NCBI GenBank assembly: GCA_000727475.1
Contig: KL647289.1
Coordinates: 3,549,600 to 3,613,599, forward strand
Direction of reading: 5' to 3'
From: Sarcocystis neurona
Taxonomy: Eukaryota; Apicomplexa; Conoidasida; Eucoccidiorida; Sarcocystidae
DNA: 64,000 nucleotides
Below are positions 33,422-45,842 of this stretch, one piece after another. The position numbers and the translations under genes are program-made. Every line of letters begins with the position of its first letter. Position 1 is the stretch's first letter. Below the pieces are notes generated by a model. The model ran no database searches. It saw only the letters and a list, made by a program, of their open reading frames with translations, and had not been told where the DNA came from.

Positions 33422-35206
33422 AGGTGGTTATATAAACGGCAAAGATTTCTTCTGCTTGCATCTCTGCGTTATTCACACAAAACCCGACTGCTTCAGACGG
33501 ACAGTTATCACGCAGGTACCTCCGGCACTAGTTCTCTACGTGCCACTGTGTTCTTTGCTCCGACACCTACACTTCGTGTCGCTGCCCGTGTCAAAGGGGC
33601 AACAAGGAGTTTTTTTGTGTTGCGTAGACTCCTACACATATGCAGGTCTATGCAAACGTGTCACTGTGCTCAAAGTGTGGGCAGCGAACCGCAAGCCCGT
33701 CATAGATGAATATACATATATATATATATGCAGTCCTGGATTTTGCGGGTGTCGCCTAAGGTCTCCCTGTCGCTTCCACAGCCATGTCATATTCACAAGT
33801 GAAAACTGGTGTTACAGACATCTCACTGTTCCTCAGCACGGACCCACCTGCTGATATACTGAACACACTCACAAGAGAAGACTGATGCGAAACGAAAAGG
33901 CGTTCCACTGCCGCGGCTGTCTCTGCCATAATAATGTCATATGTATATGTATATTCCTGCAGGTACACGTATGTATGTACACCTGCATTCGCGGCATATT
34001 TACGTACACCTTTCTGTGCCTTAGCAGCAGTATCAAACGTACACGTGTGGACATACCGTATATTCGGTATACCAACGAATACAGGAAGCAGTGAAGTCTG
34101 GTGAAAGGTCCTCTCAAACCTGCGCACAGCATCTATTACAGAAGTGTATCTTTCATTCCTTCAACGACGGCCACGCACACACGGCCACATGCGTCGTTAC
34201 GGCTCACGCGGACGCACATGGTCATATACACGCACACGCCTGCATGCTGCACACCGACTCGTGTATGTGTTCTTGTGATACAGGAGAATACATACACATA
34301 CGCATACACATCCATCCGTAGTCCCATATTTATTTTGACGAAATATATGTGTGTGTCCGTGTAACAAACTGTCGCCGGTGTCTTCTGTTGTCGCGCGCGC
34401 CGTTGACACGCCTCCTGCACGGCCGCATGCGTGGCTGACTGCGGGCTGCAAGCACACTCGCGTCACACGGGCAGAGAAAAAAGGGACCCGCTTTGAGTCT
34501 GTGCATCCTGTTTCACACACATACTGCTAGATATCCAGTATTCTTCTCTCGTGTTGCGGCAGAGGGCCCCACTGGTACCGGTGGGCCACCTCCTGATGCT
34601 GTTCTACCCCTGCTGCTGTTACTGCCCTGCTGGTACTGCTGCCGCTATATTGCTACACAATACCGATGTGAAGACTAGCGTATAAGCGTGTTGAAGGCGC
34701 AGCAGACGGCCACATGAATGTGCGTGTACTTCTCCGCCGGACACAACTTCCCTCATCTGTTCGTAAAAATGCAATTCGGAGGAGGGAGCGAAGAGCTGTC
34801 TGCATATGTGAAGTCCTGTGGAGGAGCCAGTGCAACAGACAGCAGCGTAGTGGTAGTTGTTGTGCGTTCCTGACGGAGAGCAGTTTGTAGGCGACGAGAC
34901 AGCCAATTTACGCGAGTTGACAGTTTCCATTCTCTTCACACTTTAGTGAGGACGAAACCTCACCCAAAACTTCTCCGTAATGACAGGTGTACAAATGCTT
35001 TCCGTCACGCTGTTGCTCAACTGGCGTGGTGCTCGCTGCGTGCTACTTCTTGCTGGTCGACAACGCGCTGCTGTCGCTGCTGGACAAGAGTAGGCTCTGC
35101 TTCGCTCTTCCCTGATTGTCCTGACTTCCATTAAAACCCCTTCTTCCTTTCTTCATCTTCCTCACGCTCTCCTCTCCCTTCTCCACACTCTGCCGAACTC
35201 ATCACT
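33422..35206. other. Mostly unassigned; one exon encoding a membrane tail
   Basis: A plus-strand frame of 154 codons (33390-33854) includes a translated TA repeat and is doubtful. At about 34555-34678, after TTCTCTCGTGTTGCGGCAG, a frame reads GPTGTGGPPPDAVLPLLLLL then PCWYCCRYIATQYRCED and ends in TAG; it looks like a terminal exon with a membrane anchor and short cytoplasmic tail, but its upstream exons were not found. Pieces at 34770-34870 and 34990-35115 are open on both strands and unresolved. Confidence 0.35.
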
Positions 35207-35704
35207 ATGGACGTATCAAATCCCACCGCTCTGCAGCAGTGGACGGCTTCTCTTGAAACAGATATTCCTACGAAAAAATTTATCTACTTTTTGTACTCCT
35301 ATGCGTGTACGTGTCAACATAGAAGAGCAAATCCTGCAAGAACAGACGCTTCTACTACAATATACATATACGTGTAGATAGATAGATATATACACATATA
35401 TACTACTACGTATGTATATATATATATATATAAATAGGGAGCGAGAGACACACAAGTACGTGTAAGGGCGAACTCACCTGTGTACAATTCAACTCTTCCG
35501 CGTCGTATCTTCCTAGGCAGCCTCTACCGTACAGGTTGTCAACTTTTCCAGATGCGCCGTATATGTATGGACTTCTGTATCTTCACAAAGTCCCACAGAC
35601 GCACAAAGAATCTTTCCCCACCTACAATTTTGCTTTCGCTCCCTCTCCGCCCGTCTCCTGTGGAACGTCTTGTGCGTCCTGTCAAAAATATACAAATACG
35701 CTAG
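35207..35704 (+). CDS. Candidate two-exon gene, 93 residues, unknown function
   Basis: ATG 35207 (context ATCACTATGG) starts MDVSNPTALQQWTASLETDI, PTKKFIYFLYSY, ending at a GTGTAC donor at 35305 in phase 2. The exon after CTTCCTAGGCAG (35521-35704) continues in phase with LYRTGCQLFQMRRICMDFCI, FTKSHRRTKNLSPPT and ends in TAG. The intron is 216 bases and TA/GT-rich. An alternative frame in the second exon (PYRLSTFPDAPYMYGLLYLH) is also open, so the downstream half is less sure than the start. Confidence 0.4.
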
Positions 35705-37218
35705 TTTTCTTACATAGATCTATATATAGTTGTAGGCGTCTTCTTCTGTACCTTTCCCCTCCCCCCACTGGCACGCATACATAAGTGTGTGTGTGTGTCC
35801 GTAGCGTTGTCGCCCCGGTGAGACGCTCTGCTCTCTACAGAGAAGATTTCCTGCCATTTTCCTTGTAAAACGTCAGCTTCAGTCTACTTGCGAAAAAGCC
35901 TTCCAAAACTTTCTTCGTCGGGGAGCGCATGCAAGCAGTACGTCTTTCCCTGACCCCCCCATAGTAGTCATTGTTCACGCATATGCCTACCTCTGCACAC
36001 ACGTATGCAACAGGAAGGCAAGAGCAAGTTTGTATACAGGTGGAAGTTCAATAACGTACACTGCTCCTGCACGCCTGCAATGCATATATATGACAAACAT
36101 TGAAGGTATATTTGATTCACATTACGACTTTATAATAGAGGCAGAAGACGTGTGTATATTTTCTCGAAATCGTCTCACTCCACGATACACACGTGGCCTC
36201 CGACGTTGTCCACGGCTCCCCCCAGTCGCGCATCCCTGTACGAGTAGGAAGTCTAAAATACATCTCACAAACGCCTGCGAGCGGCCGGATGTGAAAGTTC
36301 CTTTTGCAGCGGAATACGTATTGAGCCGACGCACACACACTCCTGCGTGTACGGAAGCAAATAAATTAGAAAAGTACACATATACGTATATAAATGTACG
36401 TATACGTGTTGTATATATGTATGCAGGTGTTTCTGTGCACCGCGTGTTCTCCGGGTAGTTTCGGTGGAGGCTGCCCCGTCGTCATCTTCCGTCCGGTTTT
36501 TTGCTTCTTCTCTTTCCTCAGTAGATCAACCCGCCCTTCGCCTGTACACACCTTCTCTCTGCTGTGTACGCAGCAGTGCGTCGCCGCTCCTCGGTGAGAG
36601 AATTTGACTCTGCCGGACGGGTACACTCCGTCCACGCGAGGTTGCCTATCGAACAGGCGACCTGCTGCTTGTCCACCTGTAAGCTGCCGTTCCGCGGGAC
36701 CTAAACTCGTCTCTTGGTGGTCATCGCTGCACCGGTACCCTGACCATCGCGTGCTGCACACGTGTACATATATATATATGCGAATGGATGTATGTATCGA
36801 ACTGCTGTGCTGCTGCAGGTGTACTTCTCTTGCAGGCGCTTACGCGAGTGCTGTGGTGTATATACGCCGCTTGCCGCAGGCAGGTCGCACTCCACGGTTG
36901 CTGTGGTGTACGTACGCCACAGATCTGCAGCCCCTACGTTTTCTACGTTGCTGGTTGGGGGTGAATGGCCACTGTTCCTGTGGTGTATGTACACTGCCGG
37001 TGTGACACATGTACGTGCTGCTTTGCCGCCCCGCCACCGCCCTTGTTCGCGATGCGTGTGGAACGCGCCTCGTCTCTTTGGCTTCGCTGCTTTTCGAAGT
37101 CTCAGTCTCGTCTTGTAACTTCTTTCTCTGTCTCTTCGCCTTCGGCCGTCTCGCCTCCAGTTCCTGCCGGTGTTTCTTTTCCTTCCCCTCCTCTTCCGCT
37201 GCCTCCGCACCACCCACC
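35705..37218. other. No supported gene
   Basis: Unique sequence with short TA runs (36375-36420, 36770-36785). The element GTGGTGTATATACGCC recurs loosely at 36852, 36903 and 36976. Open frames exist on both strands without splice support. Confidence 0.3.
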
Positions 37219-38317
37219 ATGCCGCTTACGTACGCCACTTTCGCGAAGAAGTCTGCGGCCGCTGCTGGGCGTGCGGCGGCTGCCGCTTCTGCTTCTCATT
37301 CGGTGTGGCTACATCCTCCTCCTTCTCTGCTACTGCTGTCTTAGCTCCCTTCTTCGTACAAAAGATGCACCTAACACACATTTTCTGTTTACCGTAGGAG
37401 ACGCGCTGCTCGAGCGCCCCCGCGCCGCTTCCTCCGCTGCTCTGCTGCGGCACTGCACCAGCAGGGGCCCCCGCCGCGCAGGCAGCTGCAGGAGTAGCCG
37501 CAGCGAAAGTTGGGCCGCCAGCGCAGTTGGCATCAACAGCTGTCCACACAGCAGCAGCACAGGGAGAGGCAGCACCAGGACTCACTTCACTAGTTCCAGC
37601 AGCAGTGGGGGCGGCGACGTATGCAGCAGCAAGAGGACGGGCAGCAGGAGCGGCCGTGCTCAGCGAGGCGGGAGAAGCAGGGGTGTCAGCAGCAACAGGA
37701 GCAGCAGCAGGCGTATCAACAGCAGCACCGACACAAGTAATAGCAACAGCGGTTTTAGGACCTGCAGCAGCAACCGCACGTGCAGTGGCGGCAGCAGCTG
37801 CAGTGGCAGTGACGACAGCAGCAGGAGGTCCGACAGCAGCGGCAGGAAGATCAACGGCAGCAGCAGCAGTCCGCGTGTCAATATTACCTGGTGCAACAAC
37901 AGCGGCAGGAGCGGCAGCAGCGCGTGCGGTAGCAGCAGGAAGAGTGCAGAAGAAAAGTTGCTGCTGCTGCTGCAGTCTCGGTCCCAGCGCGCTGATAAAC
38001 CGGCAGCAGCGCCGCCTGTCTCTGCAATTTCCAGAGCGTCTCGCTGGTCAGTGGGGTGTGTCTCCCCTCGCATCCTGTGCTGCAGCAGCAACTCATGCAG
38101 CGCGAGGTGGCTTCAACCAGCGGCAACGTACGCTTCGCTGAGCGGCGGACAGCGGTCTTCTTGTCCTCAGGAGCAACAGTCTCAGCACGACCAGCAACTG
38201 CAACACCAACTACAGCAGCCTCAGCGACAACTTCGACCCCCGCACCAGCAGCACCTGCAGCAACAGCAGCAACAGCAACAACAGCAACAGCGACGGCAGC
38301 AGACGCACCAGCAACGC
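37219..38317 (+). CDS. Probable 5' part of the Tic22-like gene, triplet-rich
   Basis: An ATG at 37219 has a strong context (CACCATGCC) and starts MPLTYATFAKKSAAAAGRAA. In another frame the same bases give a hydrophobic stretch (RRLPLLLLIRCGYILLLLCY) that could be the signal peptide expected of an apicoplast protein. An acceptor TTCTGTTTACCGTAG lies at 37384-37398. From about 37500 Ala-rich (GVSAATGAAAGVSTAAPTQV) and, later, Thr/Ala-rich (ERRTAVFLSSGATVSARPAT) frames compete with a Gln/Ser-rich one. A donor (GCG|GTGTAT) at about 38318 precedes a pyrimidine-rich intron. The frame used is not settled; a single frame happens to be open through the whole region. Confidence 0.35.
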
Positions 38318-38770
38318 GGTGTATTTGATTTCTTGGTCCCCTTCTTCTGTCGCGGTTCCTCTTCAGGACTGCAGTGTAGCAACGTTAATATATCTTTATA
38401 TCCCACGTCCTCCTGCCTTCCGCTTGGTTCCCTCAGTTCTACAATTTTCCTTCTCAAACATCAGAATTATGTCGGACACACCTGGCCGCTCTCCCCTTCC
38501 CTTTCGCCTTCCTCCCTTTCCATATCTTCCTCCTGTCGCTCGACTTTCTCGTCCTGCTGTCCTTGTCTCTCTTCAGTTCCCTCTCCGTTTGGCGCCCGCT
38601 CTTTGTCTTCCGCAGTCTGTGCCCCCTCTGTCTCTTCCTTTTGCCACGCTCCCTCCGCTTCCTCCCGCGTCTCCTCCCTCTGTAGCATCCTTCCTGGCTC
38701 GTGGGTGGCTGCTGCGGCTGGTGGTACGCGCTTGCCGCTTGCGTGTGCTGCTCCTCTCTCTGCTGTGCAG

Positions 38771-41026
38771 ACCCTGACCACCGCTCCTTACTCGGAGAGC
38801 GTGCGGCTGTTTTCTCGAGCATTGGTGGAAGGCCGGCTGCTGCGTCTGGACCCGAGCTGGATGCCAGCAGCAGCAGGAGGCTCTTCCTCTCGCTGCTTTC
38901 TGCTGGTGCACGACCCAGCGACCGAGCAACGGAACGACGAGCAGCAAGAGCTGCAGCAGCAGCACACGTGCCCCCACACCCCACACGTCGGAAGGACACA
39001 AGCAGGGGCCACGCGAGCGGCAGAGGCGCCCCGTGCGGCTGCGGCTGCTGACGCGGCAGCGGCCCGAGAGGGACAAGACCTGCTGGGCGGACTGATGAGT
39101 GCGCAACAACGAGCAGCTCTTGCTACGCTGCTGCACACGGTACCAGTGTATGCGGTGGTGGACAGCGAGCAGCAGCGGCTGCTGCCTGCTTCGTTTCCTT
39201 CGGTCGCCGCTCCTGGGGCTGCACCTGCTGCTGCGGCAGAGACTGCGGCGACTGACGCTGCAGTCACAGAAGGAGCAGCAGCTGCAGCAGCTGCCGCAGC
39301 AGCAGAAGAAAGACCAGTGACTGTCAGGCAGCTGCGACGGGTCGTCGCCAGCGAACTACAACAGCTGCTGAGAACCAGCAGCTGCCCTGGTGCTGCAGCG
39401 AGTGGCGTAGGCATTTTCTTCCTCGACCCCCACGACGCGCAGCAGTATCTGCTGCACTTGGAGCAGACGCTTCCACGAACGTCCTCCCACAAACGTAGCA
39501 GAAGATTGCAAATTGCCTGTTTCTCATTAGGCAGTGTCTACCCTCTACTCGCGCACCCGCTGCCAGCTGGTGAGCGCCGCCGACTACGTGCTGCTGCCGC
39601 CGCTGCTGCACCAGCGGGTCTCTCTTTCAAACGTTTGGTATCGCGTGCACGGAAATTCTTATTCCGTCTCAACGGTCTGCATCTCCTGTCTCCCCTCCTG
39701 TCTCTCGGCTTCAGAAAGTCCGCTGCGCCGGCTCCTGCTCGCCGTACTGCTGTTGGCGATGCTGCGGCGAGGGCTGCAATGCGACGAGGAGAAGGAGGAG
39801 GAGGAGGAGGAGCAAAAGCTGGAAAAAACGAGGCAGCAGATGAAGAAGAAGGACGAAATGGAAGCGAAGAAGTGACGGGAGAAGAAGCCACAGCAACCGA
39901 TCAAGCAGCCGCAGCAACGGCAGCTCGGTTTCTAGAGGCGGACGAAGACAGTACACGTTATGTGCTGTTGCCGGATGTAGCGGAGCTCGAAGGTGTCTTG
40001 CAGGAAAGTGCTGCAGCGGCGTTCGTTGGGACGCCTCTGTTCTACGTTGCCAGCAGCAGAGCAGCGGAGTCGCCTTCTTTCTCGCCTTACCGCAGCAGCA
40101 GCACTAGCAACAACGTGCGCACCGGAAGAAGCCGCCCCTCTGCTGCTGCTAGCGCCTTTGCCTTCCCGGCATCGTTGAATCCTCTAGGAGCAGCAGAAGA
40201 GCCAGAAGGAGACGTGGCAGCTGAAACAGTAGGAAGAAATGAAAAGGGGGGGGGACGCAGGCTAACAAATGCGGTTGGTGGAGCAGCAACAGACGCGGAC
40301 ACAGCAGCCGCAACAGCAACGCGAGGAGAAGCTCGAGCGGGGAATGGAGGAGAAGCAGCAACAGGAGAAAGGAGAAAAACAGCGGCGACTCCGGCAGCAG
40401 GAGCAGCAGACGTCGCTGCATTAGGGCGAGTAGAGAAAGAGCAGCTTGTGAAGTTCTTTTTCTTCAGCAGCGCAGACGCATTGCGGGCGCTACGAGCCGC
40501 ACGAGCTCGCAGGCACGCCCAACAGCAGCAAGCACTGCTCCAGCAGCAGCGCGTCTATCCGTCGCTTTTCTCCAGGTGGTGGGGAGGAGGAAGTGGTATT
40601 AGCAGGACGCAAAGCAGAAGCAGTAGCGAAGAGCTGCAGCTGCGCGTCACTTCTCTCGAAACTCTGCTTGAAGAACTCGCCGACATAGCGACCGCAGCAA
40701 AAAAGCTGCAGCAAGAGCGACATCTGCGGCTGCAACAACAGCAGCAAAGCGATTTGCTCTCGAGCTTTGTGCTAGTACCGAGCAGAGAAAGCTACTTCTG
40801 CTGCCAGCGACTGATGCAGGCCCGGGCACAGCAGGACCAAGAGCAGCAAAGCCGAGAAGGACTTCTGTCCTCTGTGGGCAGATTCATAATGAGAACGCTG
40901 CTGCGCGTGAAGCAGAAGCAGCCGCAGCGCCAAGCAGAAACTACTCAAGAAGAAGAAGACCTAGACGCGAGTCAGACTCCTGAAGGCACCCTCGCCCCTG
41001 GTGATATTATACCGGAAAATGCTTAA
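38771..41026 (+). CDS. Tic22-like apicoplast import protein, large terminal exon
   Basis: The exon starts after CTCTCTCTGCTGTGCAG, is open for 751 codons and ends at TAA. Conserved blocks are spread between Ala/Gln insertions: VPVYAVVDS (about residue 122), GIFFLDPHDAQQYLLHLEQ (about 213) with LQIACFSLGSVYPLL, FVGTPLFYVASS (about 417), LVKFFFFSSADALRALRAA (about 559), VTSLETLLEELADIA (about 629) and SSFVLVPSRESYF (about 664). This order, two similar halves each with a hydrophobic strand, a Phe-rich strand and an Asp/Ala-Leu helix, is that of Tic22. Tic22 is a chaperone-like protein in the intermembrane space of plastids that helps pre-proteins cross the inner membrane. The domain is inflated to about three times its usual size by low-complexity inserts. 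The family call is by pattern recognition only. Confidence 0.65.
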   Translation, partial: TLTTAPYSESVRLFSRALVEGRLLRLDPSWMPAAAGGSSSRCFLLVHDPATEQRNDEQQELQQQHTCPHTPHVGRTQAGATRAAEAPRAAAAADAAAAREGQDLLGGLMSAQQRAALATLLHTVPVYAVVDSEQQRLLPASFPSVAAPGAAPAAAAETAATDAAVTEGAAAAAAAAAAEERPVTVRQLRRVVASELQQLLRTSSCPGAAASGVGIFFLDPHDAQQYLLHLEQTLPRTSSHKRSRRLQIACFSLGSVYPLLAHPLPAGERRRLRAAAAAAAPAGLSFKRLVSRARKFLFRLNGLHLLSPLLSLGFRKSAAPAPARRTAVGDAAARAAMRRGEGGGGGGAKAGKNEAADEEEGRNGSEEVTGEEATATDQAAAATAARFLEADEDSTRYVLLPDVAELEGVLQESAAAAFVGTPLFYVASSRAAESPSFSPYRSSSTSNNVRTGRSRPSAAASAFAFPASLNPLGAAEEPEGDVAAETVGRNEKGGGRRLTNAVGGAATDADTAAATATRGEARAGNGGEAATGERRKTAATPAAGAADVAALGRVEKEQLVKFFFFSSADALRALRAARARRHAQQQQALLQQQRVYPSLFSRWWGGGSGISRTQSRSSSEELQLRVTSLETLLEELADIATAAKKLQQERHLRLQQQQQSDLLSSFVLVPSRESYFCCQRLMQARAQQDQEQQSREGLLSSVGRFIMRTLLRVKQKQPQRQAETTQEEEDLDASQTPEGTLAPGDIIPENA

Positions 41027-42735
41027 ATCTCTCGACAACACTTGCTGCTGTGTACGCCTACATCCACGCATATATATATATATATAGATAGATAGATAGA
41101 CATATACATACATATACATATATGTAGTTATATGTGTATGGTTGTTTAAGCCTCTACAGGTTCGTTACGTACATGTCAAGAGGTGCGAGGCTATAAAATT
41201 ATGAATATATTTGTATGTATAAATGTGTGTATGTATATGTGTATATTTATATACATATACATATGTGTACGTATACGTATGTTTATTTGTTTCTCTGTAG
41301 ATGTATGAGTGTATGTAAAAAGTCACCTCCGTACGTGTGTGTGTGCTGGGGAGCTCTACGGAAGGGAGTTCTGAAGAATTTCAACGTGCTGGCTCAGAAC
41401 AATCTGTCAGACCCTTTGTGAGGACCTCTTTGCATATAAACACTCACAGGGCTACTCGTATATGTATTTCTGCATGTAGATATATATAGATTTAGGTATA
41501 TATGCAGGTGTTTATATTTATGTAGATATCCAAGATCTCTATATTAGATATCTACATATACCTGTGTGTGGACACCGGCATAGGTCTCTCACACGAGTGG
41601 GTCTGTACGCGCATACAGGCGAACTACCACGGCTCCACCGTGCCCGCCGCCTCTGCCTTTCCCGCGGCTCCTTCGCACGCAGCAGCAGCAGCAACGGCAG
41701 CAGCAGGAGCGGCGCGAGAAGCAGAGAGGTGACTAGAGCGTGCTGCAGCATGGGCCGCAGAAGGAGTAGAGGACCACCACCCGTGTGAGACACCTAAAAC
41801 AGGCCTATATACACATAGGTATACATATATATATACATATATATATACATACACGTACGCGTAAGTATGTGTGTTGGACGACCGAAATCTGTATACGCGC
41901 CAGTTCGCACCACCTGTGTATGTTCTTTTGAGTCAACATATATGTGTATGGATTGCACCACCAGTGTACGTATTTTTTCCCTTATATATATATATATATA
42001 TGTTTACCCTGTGTATACATGTGTATATATATGTAGGTGTAAATACGGGTGTGCACATACGGCCGAAAGGTGGAGTACACGTGTGTATACAGGTGTGGAA
42101 AAAGACGACCAGATGGTGGATGCACACAGGCTCGGACGACGAGGATCATTTGAAAGACCCACTACCGCGCAGCTGTTCGTAGCTCCAAAAAGGCAGTCCG
42201 CAGTACACGTATATAAATGCATCGGTATACTAGTATGTAGGTATATACATATATATATAGGTATAGATAGATACATATATATATATATATATGTATATAC
42301 ATTGTTTCCCACAAACTTGTTCGCGCGTCGGAGTTCCCTCTCGAAGACCCAAATGTATACACATGTATATTTGTTCGTATTTGCAAGCTCGTATCGACGT
42401 GTTGATAAGTACATATATATACGTACGTTTTTGTGCATTCACATATATATTTATATATATATATATGTTCACATGTGTATCTCGAAGTACGTACATGTGT
42501 GTGTGCCGCTAAATGCTTGAACGTAGAGAAAGATGCTTAAGATGCGTACACACTACAGACGCCCACAGACAGACAGACACACATATATATGTATACATAT
42601 ATATATATATGTACAAATGTATACACAAAGAGACATATATCTGAGCAGACACGCATATTACGCCTCTAAGTTGATGTGAAGGTGCACTGATAATTTTTAT
42701 AAATATTTACAGCGACGTCGCAGACACGTTTCTTC
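41027..42735. other. TA/GT/GATA microsatellite desert
   Basis: Includes TAGATAGATAGATAGA at about 41083-41100 and many TA runs. A short CAG-rich island (41660-41770) has open frames on both strands but no exon structure. A perfect AGATATCTACATA-type palindrome lies near 41525-41560. Confidence 0.45.
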
Positions 42736-42999
42736 ATGTTCCACGTAGATATGGAAACGGGATCCGTGAGATACAGCACTGCCTTTGAAGTTGTGTGTGC
42801 ACGTGCGTGTGAAAGCGTTCGCGAAAAGAGACGGCCGGCGAGAAGCAAAGAAAATGTTTTCTTTCTTCCACAAAAGGCAATTACGCGTTTCGCGTTTGAG
42901 TACAAATGTCTACACCACTCCCACGTACCTGTATGGAAATATCTATATTTCTTTGTGCATGTACGAATGTGTAGACCCTTGTTGCGAACAAACACATAA
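42736..42999 (+). CDS. Candidate single-exon small protein, 87 residues
   Basis: ATG to TAA, starting MFHVDMETGSVRYSTAFEVV and continuing with ordinary composition (RSKENVFFLPQKAITRFAFE, then YKCLHHSHVPVWKYLYFFVH). There is no triplet repeat or microsatellite in it, which distinguishes it from most frames nearby. No family is recognised and it could be one exon of a longer gene. Confidence 0.3.
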   Translation: MFHVDMETGSVRYSTAFEVVCARACESVREKRRPARSKENVFFLPQKAITRFAFEYKCLHHSHVPVWKYLYFFVHVRMCRPLLRTNT

Positions 43000-43216
43000 C
43001 AACGTACGAGGATTGACTCGCTGGTCAGGCAAGAAGGCAAAATTTTGCCTTTCTGCGTGTAGACAGCGTGCATGGAAAATACGAAGACAGGAGCTCAGCT
43101 GTATGTATAGATACATAGGTATACATGTATAAAGTACGCGAGAACCTGTGTAGGGCCTCTTAAGATCCTTCCTACACAGTCGGACGTTTCACAGTGAGCA
43201 GGTGGGAAATGAGTGA

Positions 43217-44944
43217 ATGTTTCCGACTGACACGAATGTGATCTGCAACTTTCTTGGTGCAAACAAGAAGCGAAACAAGAGAGCGGACAGCCACAAGTCT
43301 CAAAGGATGCAAGCGGAGCTCTTCGCATTTCTGCGACCATCGTTCTCTACCCACACACTGCTCTACACGTATGTACACACTCTAACGGCGAATCTGTATG
43401 TGGATGTATCATACGTTCATCTCTGCGTGATGATGGCTTCTGCACGTTTACGAACCTCGAACAGAAGATACCGATGTGTCGGGTAAAAGTCGCAGCAGCG
43501 CAGCCCCTTCACCACAAATCAGTAACGCAGCATCCACGCCGAGCAGCAGCCAACCAGTGCAACAGCCGCGCAGCAGCAGCAGCCAAGCAGACCAGCAGCC
43601 AAGCAGAGCAGCAGCCACGCAGAGCAGGCACCGGGAGATATAAAGGCGTGCACAAGAAGTCCTGCTGCAGAGGTGCGTGCCGCACTCCATCAATATCGGT
43701 GTGCGTATACGTCTCTCAAGATACGACTGCACGTACAAGCCGTACTGCAGGACGTGTCCGTCTCCCATTCCATCAAGGCATCCCATTTCGAGCCACAGCC
43801 AAGACGACGTGCCTGTAAACAATTGCGCCCTTCGACGACGTCATGCTGCTCAGCAACGCTGCCAACCTGCAGCAGCTTTGCTTCAGCGGTACCGAAGAAA
43901 TACTGCTGCGCTAAACTACAAAGAAGAGTGCTATAGACACGTGTGGAGGACTGGAAACCGTGTGCGTTTTCCTGCAAGTGTAGAGAGTGGGCTTTTGCTC
44001 AGCCGTTGCTCACAATCTGCAAACGTACAGCCTTCTGTAGTATTCTGAATTCATGAAAATCGCAAGAAAAGCCTCAATTTCCTCTTGGGAAAGCAGAGAT
44101 CCGGCAAATGTGTTGAGGCTGTCGTTCACTTGCTGCTACCGCTCGAAGGGTGGAGATATGCAGTTGCAACGGCGGAAGACACACAAAGAAAATTACACCA
44201 GACGTGAGTAGGTCGCACGCACCACTGGAGGGTCCCCTCAATATCTGCTGCCGGACGCTGACTCACACAATTACAGCGCAGAAAGCGTAGAACATTGTTA
44301 GCAGTAGCACAGCAGCAGCGTTACGAGGTCTACCGCAGAAACAGTTACACCAACAGCAGCACCGACTTACAGCAGCATCATCGGAACGTTGGCAACGACC
44401 CAGCACGAAGACTAGCTTCCAAGGCAGCGGCACAAGATGCACAGCAACGGCAGGTGCGTAGTCGCAGGACAAAAAAAGGGCTCCGCTCTTGCAACAACAG
44501 AAGCAACGGAGCAACAGCAGCAGCTCGTGTGTCGCAAAGATCGTATTACCTATGTCACAGCAATAACAGAAACTACGCAGCAGCAACCGTTGAGTTAGCA
44601 GTCACTGCACGGGGAACACAGCAGCAGCAATTACGCAACCACAACAGCAGCAGCAGCAGCTACCAGGCAGTAACGGCACTGTCTGCTGGAGGAAGGCAGC
44701 CACAATAGAAGTAGACGCTACGGAAAAGCACCAGCAGGTGCGCAGCGACACCGGCAGCTGTGCAACAGCATCAGCAGTCAGCAAAACACCGAAACGATGC
44801 CAGAACTCTCACAAGCAACAGCACAAGCTCGGTAGCAGCAACACCAGAAGTCAAAGAGCGGCAGTGACGAGAGAAGCTTTGCGCCGACGAAAGCGGACCT
44901 CTGGCATCTATTCGCGAACCGGCTGCCCGCGTTGCCGAGCTTGA
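43217..44944 (+). CDS. Triplet-rich gene, several exons, unknown function
   Basis: An ATG at 43217 starts MFPTDTNVICNFLGANKKRN with ordinary sequence. From about 43436 a second frame reads EPRTEDTDVSGKSRSSAAPS then Ser/Gln-rich and ends at a stop at 43644. Around 43820-43915 two frames are good (FDDVMLLSNAANLQQLCFSG in one). From 44295 a frame of 137 codons (RYEVYRRNSYTNSSTDLQQH) and from 44594 an overlapping frame of 116 codons (ATIEVDATEKHQQVRSDTGS, ending RTSGIYSRTGCPRCRA) run to stops at 44708 and 44944. CAG sense is plus throughout. Splice junctions linking these could not be fixed; they may be one or two genes. Confidence 0.4.
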
Positions 44945-45842
44945 CTTGCTAAACGAAGTAGTCTCCATTTGAGTTTTCACTAGTCACGAAAGGAGAAAAA
45001 GGGCGTAAAATGCGCCAGCAAATGCGTCTGCAACGTTTTCAGAGGTACACAAGATATACTGTAGACGTTATTATATACTAACTGTGGGCTATACCTACGA
45101 ATGTGTCAGTGTGGTTCTGTACATTTTACCATGCCTTTTCAGACGCGCAGCACCCGAATGGAGCCGCTAGCGAAAAATTTCACGTACCTGTCACCGTGGT
45201 CGTCAAGCACAGCTAAGTGTAAATAAAGAATACCGACATGCGTATGTGGCCAGAGATAGTGACGGGTATAGTAGTATACGAGGAAGATTGTATGTATTAC
45301 TAGGTGTACGCACATGGACATTTCTAAATGTATATGTTATCTCTGTACATGCATACACTCGGTCCTACATACACGCGTGGATAACAATGTGTGCGTAGGT
45401 GGTGAATATCTCATTCTGCATATATATATATATATATATATATATGCACGCATACGAGCACACGCGTACACTCCTATGTAAACGCACGTAGGTGAGTGTA
45501 CACCTTTGTACACAGCCACATATACATGCATGAGACACACGTAGGGATATACCCACGAGTCGACAAGTGAGGCAGCTAATGAAGAGCTCTTCGTAGGGCG
45601 GGGCGCGTGATGTGTCATTTGCTACGTTTAAACAAGAGCACCTAGTGAACAGGAGCACAATCACTTCTAGGTGGGAGAAGTTGACATGCGCTGGGTGACG
45701 TTGATCTAGACCAAACGTGACTACAGCTGAAAGCTGAATAACAACAGAAGTACGGCTGCATGCACTCTTAAAGTAAGAATACTCAACCGCGTCCAGCCTT
45801 CTGCTTAAGCAGAAATCATCGTGACCGTAATGTTGATAATCG
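44945..45842. other. No gene recognised
   Basis: Unique sequence with one pure TA run of 12-13 units at 45420-45446. No exon-like frame with splice support. Confidence 0.45.
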
